This document shows positions 1 to 7,197 of a DNA stretch of 37,095 nucleotides, in pieces (within the stretch, counting starts at the first letter, position 1; each line of letters opens with the position of its first letter). The stretch comes from Candidatus Methanoperedens sp. (GTDB lineage Archaea > Halobacteriota > Methanosarcinia > Methanosarcinales > Methanoperedenaceae): contig JAHFDG010000040.1 in NCBI GenBank assembly GCA_023249105.1, positions 1 to 37,095 of the forward strand, written 5' to 3'. A model generated the notes under the pieces. The model did no database searches. It saw only the letters and a program-made list of their open reading frames with translations, and was not told where the DNA came from. Made by a program: the position numbers and the translations under genes.

Positions 1-93
1 TCAGATGAAGAGCTATCTGATGTCAATATTCTAAAGGATGATTTCCATGGAGAATGGAATTATACAATTTGCACAAAAGTAGTTGATAAATAA
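1..93 (+). CDS. Transposase C-terminus, ISAzo13-like (partial, 5' end outside window)
   Basis: The plus strand from base 1 is open and ends at TAA 91-93, encoding 30 residues. It contains the string DDFHGEWNYTI at about residues 13-23. From memory, FHGEWNYTI-like strings close the Rhodopirellula-type DDE transposases of the ISAzo13 family; this was not checked by a search. The rest of the gene lies to the left of the window. On the opposite strand the helicase reading frame runs through these same bases, which suggests the element landed in the 3' part of the helicase gene. The element's right end should lie a little beyond base 93, but I could not define its terminal repeat. Confidence 0.6.
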   Translation, partial: SDEELSDVNILKDDFHGEWNYTICTKVVDK

Positions 94-3000
94 TCAAGTT
101 ATTTCGTAACAAATCCTTAGCGATCTCTATCATATCATCTATAGCCTTCCCATCAAGCCCTTCCATCCTTGAACTGCCCGCACTCTCAAACTTCCCTTTC
201 ATCAATTCAAATGCTCTGGGATTGGGAAGGGCGAGCTGCTCCAGTGTGAGTCTTTTCACCTTGTATTTGGAATAAACATGCTCAATCCCGTGTGCATAAA
301 GCAAAAGCTGTCTTGAACGCTCAACAGGTCCGGGTTCAGATTTTCCTGTCTTGTAATCGATGATCTCCACCTCATCCTTTGTACCTGGGATCAGGTCCAC
401 CCGGTCAATCTTTCCCTTGAACGTAAAACCACCAAGCTGTACGGCGAATTTCTGCTCAACCATCAGGTTATTCGCCATCGTATTCTTATTGCGCTCCCAG
501 AATACATCAAGCGCCGCTGTTGCAGTTTCAATGTCGACACCCCTGAATTTTGGATCTTTTGCGACCTTATCCCTTATCTCATACAACCTTTCTTTCGAGG
601 TTATTTTCTCGCTCACCGCTCTCTCAAGCACCTCATGAACAAAAGTGCCTCTATTCATGGCTCCGGTAGAATCTTCAGAATCGCGTGTGGGCATCCTTAG
701 AACTTCTGCGAGTTCATACTGCCTGGGGCAGTTCTCATAAGTACTTATTGACGAATAGCTGAAAGTCATGCTTGCGGGATTGAATTTCAATCCGTTCTTA
801 TTTTCTTTTATCCTGCCCATTATCTTCTCAGCATCCTCTGCGGGGTCTATTTTTGACCAATTGGAATTGAAGAGTTCCTTAAAATCCGGCGCTTTCCCTG
901 CATTTAAAGCCTGATACAGCAGCGTATTTTTCATGATCTCAGTAAAATTCCCTGAATCAAGCGACTCGATGAGAAGCCTTTTTCGCATAGCCTTTTCCCG
1001 CTCAAGCGCGCTGTCCTTTATCATCTCTCTGACTTTTACTTCGGTGTCCCTGAAATAGCTGAGATCTCCGTCTGTGATATTTCCTCCGGCTCTCCAGTTG
1101 TTATACCCGATATCTGTAAGGAACTCTGACGGCTCTCTTTCATCATCGCCATATTTTGTCGCCAGGGTCAAGAAGAGATGGTCTTTTGCTCTTGTAAATG
1201 CAACATAGGCAAGCCGTCTCTCTTCTTCCTTTTTGATTTCTTTTTTCCGCTCCTTAACCGTTTTGTCAATATCGGTGATTGATTTGTCCGCGAAGATATC
1301 ACGATATTGCTCCATTAATTCTGGCGGGATAAGAGGCTCAGCACCACCTCGGTATAGAGGGAATTTGTCCTTGGCAAGGTTTGTAAGAAACACTACGCTG
1401 AACTCCAGCCCTTTTGCCGCGTGTATGGTCATGAGGTTTATAGCATCCTCGTCTGCTATTCTTGCTGGTGGCGGGTTTCCGTCCATCTCATCGAGTATCT
1501 CAAGATAATCGATGAACAGGCTCAGGTCCTTTCCATGAAACTCCTCAAAATTACTGGCTAATTCATGAAGCTGCCTGAGATTCAGAAGTGCTTCCCTGCT
1601 GTGTTTTGTGTCAGTGTGGCCGAACTGCCTTGAGAGACCTGACAGATCATAAACCTCAAGGATCAGGTCTGATACGTCAAGATTTTTCTTCCCACACAGT
1701 ATATCAATTCTCTTTTTCACGTTGCTTATCGTCTCAAGTCCGCTCTTTGAAAGTCCAAGTTCTCCAACATGGTGATAAATGGCTTCCTGGAACGTGACCC
1801 ATTTTTTCTTGAGGTATTCCCCTATTCTTATGGAATCTTCCTGGCTCAGAGCATTATTGTAATGGAATATCCTCCACCACGCTTCTGTTCCGCGCGCAGT
1901 GGGATGGGAGATATTGTTGATCACGTACAGGTAGGCTAATGCCGTCTTTATTTCTGGCTGCTTCAGGAAGTCCGTATCGTCCTTGACCCTGAAAGGGAGA
2001 CCTCGATTCTCAAGGGCATGTCTTACCTTCCGCCCCTGGGCATGCGTTCTGTATAATACGGCGATCTCAGAAGGTGAGATTCCTTTTACGAGAAATCCCT
2101 CGATTTTCTCTACTATGGCTCTTGCTTCTTCATTCTCGTCTTCAGTCTCTATTATACAGATGTTTTCCCCTTCTATATCCTTGTGATTTTTCAGGAGCTG
2201 GTATTTTTGCTTTTTCTCTTCTAAATAGTTCTTTTCTATCAGCGTATGGGCTATTCTTAGTATCTTGTTGGTAGACCTGAAACTCACATCCAGCGATATG
2301 ACATCCTCTGGCTTTAGCTCGAATTGTTTCTTAAACTCCTCTATATTATTGGTGTACGCCCCGCGGAATGCATAAATTGTCTGGTTCGGGTCTGCTACCA
2401 CTGTTATGTTCTTATTGGCAGCAGTGAGCTTTTTAATCAACTCGAACTGAACGTAATTCGTGTCCTGGAATTCATCAATGATAACATAGCGAAACGTGTC
2501 GTTCAATTCCTTCGTGCCGTACATATCCAGATAGGCAAGGGCAATCCTGTTCAAATCACCATAGTCCAGGGCATTTATTCCGGATTTCTTTTCCTCGTAG
2601 TTCTCCCAGGCTGATATGAATTTCGAATATTTCAGGTATTCCTCATAGAGGTCTATGAATTCAGAGTGTCTTTTCTTCTCTGCCTGTTTTGTCTTTTTGT
2701 CATCTTTGTCTTTAAATGTCTGAAGATGGAAAGTATTGAGCTTGAATTTGGATTCACGATACATGTTCTGCCATCTGTTTTCATCTTTATCGATATCCTG
2801 AACTTGTTTTTTAATCTGTTCAAGGAACTTTTTGAAATCCTCTATTGAGATATTCAGGTCTTTGGCTTTTCCGATTGTATTTGCATAAAGGCTGGCAGTT
2901 CTTGCATCTGTTTCAAGTTCCCTGTAAATAAAAATGGCCGAATCTATCTCTTCAAATATCTTGAAGTCGCCAGGAACTTTGCATCTGTCAACATGATCCT

Positions 3001-3301
3001 TAATGAGCTGGGAACAGAATGAGTGAAATGTTTTTACAATTACTTCTTTTCCCTGAAGAAGTTTCTCGATCTTTTCCCGCATGTTCCTTGCGGCTTCCTT
3101 AGAGAAGGTGAGCGCGAGGAGCTGAGAGGGGTCGATATTTTCTTTTTCTACCATGTATGCGATCTTGGCAGTGATGGTCGTGGTTTTGCCTGTGCCTGCG
3201 CCTGCGAGGATTAATTGAGGTCCTGATATGTGTTTTATAGCTTCAATCTGGCACGGTTTTAATTCCGAGAGGAGAATGTCTAAGGAAATAAGTACCACCA
3301 A
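23..3301 (-). CDS. UvrD/PcrA-like superfamily 1 helicase with C-terminal RecB-type nuclease domain; 3' end replaced by transposon sequence
   Basis: This is a DNA helicase-nuclease of the UvrD/AddAB type, probably acting on DNA ends in repair or defence. The longest frame starts at 3361 (1112 residues). In that numbering Walker A AGAGTGKT is at 53-60, Walker B VIIDEFQD at 293-300, and the RecB/Cas4-type nuclease signature is GKIDRVD near 983 with IIDYKTG near 1000-1006. I prefer a start at TTG 3301 or GTG 3298, because a TATA box at 3327-3340 lies inside the longer N-terminus and would begin transcription near 3303; homology starts only around residue 31. The last 25-30 residues are antisense to the transposase at 1-93. 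The cysteine cluster that often ends this nuclease family is absent, so the protein is probably truncated and may be inactive as a nuclease. Confidence 0.85.
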   Translation of the reverse strand: MVVLISLDILLSELKPCQIEAIKHISGPQLILAGAGTGKTTTITAKIAYMVEKENIDPSQLLALTFSKEAARNMREKIEKLLQGKEVIVKTFHSFCSQLIKDHVDRCKVPGDFKIFEEIDSAIFIYRELETDARTASLYANTIGKAKDLNISIEDFKKFLEQIKKQVQDIDKDENRWQNMYRESKFKLNTFHLQTFKDKDDKKTKQAEKKRHSEFIDLYEEYLKYSKFISAWENYEEKKSGINALDYGDLNRIALAYLDMYGTKELNDTFRYVIIDEFQDTNYVQFELIKKLTAANKNITVVADPNQTIYAFRGAYTNNIEEFKKQFELKPEDVISLDVSFRSTNKILRIAHTLIEKNYLEEKKQKYQLLKNHKDIEGENICIIETEDENEEARAIVEKIEGFLVKGISPSEIAVLYRTHAQGRKVRHALENRGLPFRVKDDTDFLKQPEIKTALAYLYVINNISHPTARGTEAWWRIFHYNNALSQEDSIRIGEYLKKKWVTFQEAIYHHVGELGLSKSGLETISNVKKRIDILCGKKNLDVSDLILEVYDLSGLSRQFGHTDTKHSREALLNLRQLHELASNFEEFHGKDLSLFIDYLEILDEMDGNPPPARIADEDAINLMTIHAAKGLEFSVVFLTNLAKDKFPLYRGGAEPLIPPELMEQYRDIFADKSITDIDKTVKERKKEIKKEEERRLAYVAFTRAKDHLFLTLATKYGDDEREPSEFLTDIGYNNWRAGGNITDGDLSYFRDTEVKVREMIKDSALEREKAMRKRLLIESLDSGNFTEIMKNTLLYQALNAGKAPDFKELFNSNWSKIDPAEDAEKIMGRIKENKNGLKFNPASMTFSYSSISTYENCPRQYELAEVLRMPTRDSEDSTGAMNRGTFVHEVLERAVSEKITSKERLYEIRDKVAKDPKFRGVDIETATAALDVFWERNKNTMANNLMVEQKFAVQLGGFTFKGKIDRVDLIPGTKDEVEIIDYKTGKSEPGPVERSRQLLLYAHGIEHVYSKYKVKRLTLEQLALPNPRAFELMKGKFESAGSSRMEGLDGKAIDDMIEIAKDLLRNNLIIYQLLLCKLYNSILHGNHPLEY

Positions 3302-3326
3302 TTTTAGTTCAGCTAAATGAATACTT

Positions 3327-3340
3327 CTTTTATAATAATA
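3327..3340 (-). promoter_or_regulatory. Archaeal TATA box for the helicase gene
   Basis: The minus strand reads TATTATTATAAAAG here. A start site about 26 nt downstream falls at about 3303-3306, which suits a leaderless or nearly leaderless mRNA starting at TTG 3301 or GTG 3298. This is inference from spacing and composition only. Confidence 0.45.
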
Positions 3341-3361
3341 CTTTGCAAGGAGAAAATCCAA

Positions 3362-3562
3362 CTAACTTCAAAAACCCCTTTTCTAATTTGATTTGACATC
3401 CCAACATCTATGAATAAAAAATACAAGAATCTTTTAAAGCATTCGATAGTAGTAAACAAGAACCCTGCGTAGTACTGAAAATCATAAAAATAAGATGATT
3501 TGAACAAAAAAACTGATAGCTATGGCTATCAATCACTAAAAGAAAACAATTTTTCTCCGAGA
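3362..3562. other. AT-rich intergenic stretch with a small palindrome
   Basis: No convincing gene is present. A 64-codon minus-strand frame at 3313-3507 has no supporting signals and I treat it as chance. A perfect 7-bp-arm palindrome, TGATAGC-TATG-GCTATCA, lies at 3514-3531, about 30 bp beyond the transposase stop codon. It could be a transcription stop signal or part of the left end of the IS element. Confidence 0.3.
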
Positions 3563-4669
3563 TTAGATATAATTCTCGAAAGCGTTAGCAGGTTTAACTC
3601 CATTCTGCAAGTTTGTCAATAACAACAATTGATAGGCAACAAAATTGAATTTTGAATATAACTCTCTGTTTTCTTCCCTTATTCTCCTGACATCGAATTT
3701 TAGTGTAATTTTCATATGCCCATGAATTCTTTCGCATTCCTTCCTGAGTTTATATGAATCAGGGAAGGTTTTGTCCCTGAGAGTAAGGTTTCGGAGATAC
3801 ATGCCAACTTGTTCTCTTCTTCCGTGTTCATAAAGAAACTTCAGCTTATCCTCTATTTTCATTTGTCTTGAGCCTCCAAGCTTCCACATCTTATTCGCCC
3901 AATGATCTATTCTTTCAAGTTCTCCTTCTTCATTGATTACAGCATCCACTGGCAGCGAAATCAATGGTTTTGCCTTCAATTTGTACCAGATGTCGGCATG
4001 ATTTTCAAATGAATCATAACTGCCATCAAGGCGGTATTCGTCGATTTTTGCATTCATCTTCAAAAGAGCTGCTATATGCAGCGGTAGCTGAGGGGAGTCA
4101 CCATCATTTCCATCTGTATAGGTCATAAACACAGGATATGTGCCGATCATTGTAATCTGGGCTTTATCCATCTTGCACTCATAATATACGTTGAAATCGC
4201 TATGAGTATCATATCTTGATGCTTCAAGTGGAGTCGAGTCCAATTTTGCTTCTTTTGAATCTATGAGTTTAATGATTCTTTCACCAACCATTTCCATGAT
4301 TTTGCTGATACCTTCAACTCCTAAACGGTATTTTACAAAATGGTGAAGTGTTCCACCGGATGGTATTGATATTCCCCCATCTTTTCCTTCTTTGAAACCA
4401 AGAAGCTATGCCTCTTCCTGTGATAGAACGATTTTCTTAAAAGGCTGCTGCCTGAAGAATTTTAATACAGCAAATTTAATCATTGCGGACACGTCATACC
4501 TGAAATGCCAATCTTTATCGCTGTAGAAGTTGTTTTCTATTTGCTGTGCAATGTCCGCTATGTTTAGGAAAAATAGAAATTGGCATAGCGAGACATTTCT
4601 TATAGCTAAATAGTTTTTAAGGGAGTCCGTGATGGAGACTCCTTTAAAAACTTTTGAAATTTCTGCCAT
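3563..4669 (-). CDS. IS4-like DDE transposase with one in-frame TAG codon (pyrrolysine or nonsense mutation)
   Basis: Two adjacent frames, 4687-4406 and 4297-3563, lie in the same phase and are separated only by TAG at 4406-4408; translation continues sensibly across it. Read through, the protein has 368 residues from ATG 4669 with TAG as codon 88. The likely DDE residues are D in KLDST, D in RLDGSYD and E in the motif YKLRKECERIHGHMK, which fits the IS4 signature Y-2-R-3-E-6-K exactly. All three lie after the TAG, so no active enzyme can form without read-through or reinitiation. Some Methanosarcinales insert pyrrolysine at TAG, and transposases with in-frame amber codons are known there. 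The ordinary alternative is a pseudogene. The longer TTG start at 4687 is less likely than ATG 4669. Confidence 0.8.
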
Positions 4670-4691
4670 AAGATGGGGTCTTGGCAAAGTA

Positions 4692-4700
4692 TTTAAATCT
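4692..4700 (-). promoter_or_regulatory. TATA-like box upstream of the transposase
   Basis: The minus strand reads AGATTTAAATACT around this position. It is centred about 26 nt upstream of ATG 4669, which fits a leaderless transcript starting at that codon and supports choosing 4669 over TTG 4687. Confidence 0.35.
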
Positions 4701-4748
4701 GTCGATAGAATTCTGGCGTACTCTTTTGTAAAAATCAGGTCATAGCTA

Positions 4749-5109
4749 AAAAAGAGATAGCTTTTTAAGTCAAATGGCTAATTGGATTTCTTCGCAAGGA
4801 ACATTTTTATTATTTTTACTGGGATTATATGGTTAAATTACGCTTTGTAACTTCATAATGATTAAAAAGCCGATAGAGGGTCAAGACCTGAACCGTATGA
4901 CCTTCTGAAAAGGCAAAAAGATGTAGCATGGAGATTAGTAGATACCAGAAGTACGGCGAGCTATTCAAGAATTCGGTAGAGAGTCATCCTCTTCGGGATA
5001 AGATCGTACTGGTGATGAATTACCATGCATGGGTAAAGCAGGCGGTGGCGATGAGACGATTGTGAAAGCTGCGATGAAATGAATGAATAACTACATCACC
5101 GCTATAGAC
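4749..5109. other. Degenerate spacer between IS element and Wadjet operon
   Basis: No complete recognisable gene is present. The stretch has several short plus-strand frames broken by stops, including a 16-residue frame from ATG 4858 ending in TGA and a 45-residue frame at 4928-5065. The pattern looks like the decayed remains of an older gene, but I cannot name it. Confidence 0.3.
4928..5065 (+). CDS. Short hypothetical ORF, possibly a gene remnant
   Basis: This is a 45-codon frame from ATG to TGA with a fairly normal amino-acid mix (it contains HPLRDKIVLVMNYHAWVKQA). There is no good ribosome binding site just upstream. I do not recognise the product. It could be a piece of a decayed gene, since neighbouring frames are interrupted. 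Low confidence. Confidence 0.15.
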   Translation: MEISRYQKYGELFKNSVESHPLRDKIVLVMNYHAWVKQAVAMRRL

Positions 5110-5119
5110 TTAATAAATT
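5110..5119 (+). promoter_or_regulatory. Candidate TATA box for the Wadjet operon
   Basis: The sequence TTAATAAATT would place transcription start near 5140, upstream of the ribosome binding site (GAGGT, 5173-5177) of the leader ORF. A second box, TATAAATC at 5161-5168, would start the mRNA near 5187 and leave that site out. Which one is used decides whether the leader ORF can be translated. Confidence 0.35.
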
Positions 5120-5184
5120 GTTTCGATTAATATGCAACTCATATTTACGATAGTTTTGTCTATAAATCTCGAGAGGTTACTGTT

Positions 5185-5244
5185 ATGCCATCGAAAGCTG
5201 TTAGGACAGTAAACAGATTTAGTCTAAAACACATAGTTTCATGA
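5185..5244 (+). CDS. 19-codon leader ORF overlapping the jetA start
   Basis: ATG 5185 is preceded by GAGGT (5173-5177) at a 7-nt spacing, the best ribosome binding site in this region. The frame encodes MPSKAVRTVNRFSLKHIVS and ends in TGA 5242-5244, which overlaps the jetA ATG (5241-5243) as ATGA. jetA itself has no visible ribosome binding site. This arrangement suggests translational coupling, with ribosomes finishing the leader restarting on jetA. It may be fortuitous; there is no homology support. Confidence 0.35.
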   Translation: MPSKAVRTVNRFSLKHIVS

Positions 5245-6560
5245 GCGATCAAGAAAATTGCACCATTAGAGAGATACCTTGTGAAGAAAACCGACAAAGC
5301 AAATTAGAGGATTTTATTGCGCAGGGGTTGAAGATTGAGGATATTGATGCCTTAATTGACTATAAGAATCTATTGATATTCTATCCGCTATTAAATGAAC
5401 TCACCAAGGTTTCTGAGAACGACTTTCTTATTCGCATCTCTATCGTTGGCGAAATGGCTAGAGCTGACCATACTTATTGGGATAAAGACGCTCTTGATAG
5501 AGTTTTCAGTTGGCTAAAGCAGGAGAAAAGAGAGTACCTCATAAGTAGCTTAAGAAATAACCAATGGCTAGAATATGATCGAGACAAAGGTTATTATCTA
5601 ACAGCTCACGGTAGAACGATAAATTCAATTTTAAACCTTCTTACAGGACTCAGTCAAAGGCCTGAAGACTACGGCATAGAAGTCAGTGGTCTTGAATATT
5701 GCATAAATATGGGAATTGACCCATCACTTGTAATAGGAGGACTACGCAGTAAACTAGAAGAAATTACGGGAAGAATGGAAGAAGCATTAAGCTCTCACTC
5801 CCAAGTCATCATCTTAGAGGCTAGAGAAGAGCTTGATCAATGCTTAAAATGGTCAGAGAAGACAAGAGAAGTCCTCTCAAAAATAGATACCAGAGATTCA
5901 AATAATCTTATTGAAGTAAACTCCATACACCACAATCTATCTCTCCTTCATAATTACAGGTCAGAACTTCAGAGGAGTCTGACAGACATTGGAAGACAAT
6001 TTATCAGTTTAGAAGGAGGGATTACGCTAATTGATATTACTGACTATCTAATGAAAACTAAAATTTCAGAATTAGGGGAGGTTGCAAGAGAAGCAGTTAG
6101 TTTGCCTATCAAAAAACCCGTATTTGTATTAGAGGATGGTCTGATATCATCAACAGAAGCTGTTCTCATGAGGAATATTATAGAAGAAAAGGATGAGGGA
6201 TGGGGTAGTCCCGAATTTCCAATGGAGATGACACTCGATGTTGAGGAAGAAATTTCTCTAAAATACCTTCTTGAGGATTTAGAAGAAATTTTAGAGAGCG
6301 GATCACCAAAACGTTTGGGAGAAGTCGTTCCTAAAGACAGCAAAGAAATATCCTTCTACAGACTTTCAATGCTACCCTTAATCGGGGAAGGAAGAGAAAG
6401 TGAAGAAAGAAAAACCATATCCAGTAAGTTCAAAAACCTTCCATTAAATGTAAGAGTTGAGGGTGAAGACATGATCCAAGTAGACTCCCAATATATCCAC
6501 TCGATTTCGGACGGGAAAATTTACCTTATAAACAAAAAAGAAGGGAAAAAAGATGTCTGA
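5241..6560 (+). CDS. jetA: JetA-like subunit of a Wadjet system (MukF/kleisin-like)
   Basis: This is the first gene of a four-gene operon whose order and sizes match Wadjet jetA-jetB-jetC-jetD. JetA is the kleisin that bridges the SMC-like JetC dimer in a condensin-like complex that recognises and clears plasmids. The 439-residue protein has a probable winged-helix N-terminal half (about residues 30-130, ending in a segment with GYYLTAHGRTINSIL), a central helical region with heptad-like spacing (about 170-250) and an acidic C-terminal part. The primary sequence has no diagnostic motif; the call rests on position, size and the clear JetC and JetD downstream. The start is fixed by an in-frame stop just upstream. 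The stop overlaps the jetB start by 8 nt. Confidence 0.7.
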   Translation: MSDQENCTIREIPCEENRQSKLEDFIAQGLKIEDIDALIDYKNLLIFYPLLNELTKVSENDFLIRISIVGEMARADHTYWDKDALDRVFSWLKQEKREYLISSLRNNQWLEYDRDKGYYLTAHGRTINSILNLLTGLSQRPEDYGIEVSGLEYCINMGIDPSLVIGGLRSKLEEITGRMEEALSSHSQVIILEAREELDQCLKWSEKTREVLSKIDTRDSNNLIEVNSIHHNLSLLHNYRSELQRSLTDIGRQFISLEGGITLIDITDYLMKTKISELGEVAREAVSLPIKKPVFVLEDGLISSTEAVLMRNIIEEKDEGWGSPEFPMEMTLDVEEEISLKYLLEDLEEILESGSPKRLGEVVPKDSKEISFYRLSMLPLIGEGRESEERKTISSKFKNLPLNVRVEGEDMIQVDSQYIHSISDGKIYLINKKEGKKDV

Positions 6561-7197
6561 CCAGAAAATAGCAGCACCACTAGATATACCAACCCAAATT
6601 ATATCCCAGCTTCTAATAAAGGGCTATTTGCATAGAAAGGATGCCATAGAACTAATGGATCCAAATATCCGCAAGGAAGTAGAAGATCGCTTCCAAAGAG
6701 TTGGACTCTCATTGGTGAGTAGCGCCTACTCTGAGTACTATGGAATCCGCCTTATAAAAGAAGTTGAAAGTGACCCTAGAAATGATTGGCCAAGTAATTA
6801 TAAGATGGATGAAGCTTGCTATGCCCTATTAGTTATATTATGGGTTAAGCTCGTTCTGCCTAAACGAGTATCTAAAGATGAGGAACGAAGCCTTGAAATT
6901 AATAAGCAGACCCTCTTGGTAGAAGACCAGAATGCGTGGAAAAAATATACTTCGTCAATCTCCTGGGAAACCTTATACGCGGAGTTCGGTAAGAAGTTGG
7001 GCGGCAAGACAAAGTTTAATTCATATATAGGACAGCTAAAGCGAATGGGATTTATTCATTACACAAAGAAAGAGCACATCATTGCAGGCCCCATAATGGA
7101 AGTCTTAATAGATGGACATAAGATGGCCAGCTATATTAGAGATAGTTGCATAGCTGAACTCTTAACAAAGAAAAAAGACGAAGTGAAGGGGACTTAA
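6553..7197 (+). CDS. jetB: JetB-like subunit of a Wadjet system (MukE-like)
   Basis: The product has 214 residues, the usual size for the MukE-like JetB that binds the kleisin and helps load the SMC ATPase on DNA. It has winged-helix character in the C-terminal half: a helical stretch with a segment resembling a recognition helix (FNSYIGQLKRMGFIHYTKKE, about residues 156-175), followed by a short beta-like end. The ATG overlaps the end of jetA by 8 nt and follows an A/G-rich stretch (GAAGGGAAAAAAG). The stop is immediately followed by the jetC ATG. I infer its role from position and size between JetA and JetC; no catalytic motif is expected in this family. Confidence 0.7.
   Translation: MSDQKIAAPLDIPTQIISQLLIKGYLHRKDAIELMDPNIRKEVEDRFQRVGLSLVSSAYSEYYGIRLIKEVESDPRNDWPSNYKMDEACYALLVILWVKLVLPKRVSKDEERSLEINKQTLLVEDQNAWKKYTSSISWETLYAEFGKKLGGKTKFNSYIGQLKRMGFIHYTKKEHIIAGPIMEVLIDGHKMASYIRDSCIAELLTKKKDEVKGT

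Larger units (their letters stand above)
3517..4748 (-). mobile_element. Probable IS element (IS4-like) with tentative ends
   Basis: The element is defined by the transposase at 3563-4669. Tentative terminal repeats are TAGCTATGGC at 3517-3526 and GTCATAGCTA at 4739-4748, which match in 9 of 10 positions as an inverted repeat. That would give a total of about 1.23 kb, a normal size for one transposase gene. No clear target-site duplication could be read because both flanks are A-rich. The ends are a suggestion only; the presence of an IS is well supported by the gene. Confidence 0.4.

Noticed and set aside
3313-3507. Minus-strand 64-codon frame upstream of the helicase
   Set aside because: It overlaps the helicase promoter, has no ribosome binding site, and its phenylalanine-rich sequence is typical of chance frames in AT-rich DNA.
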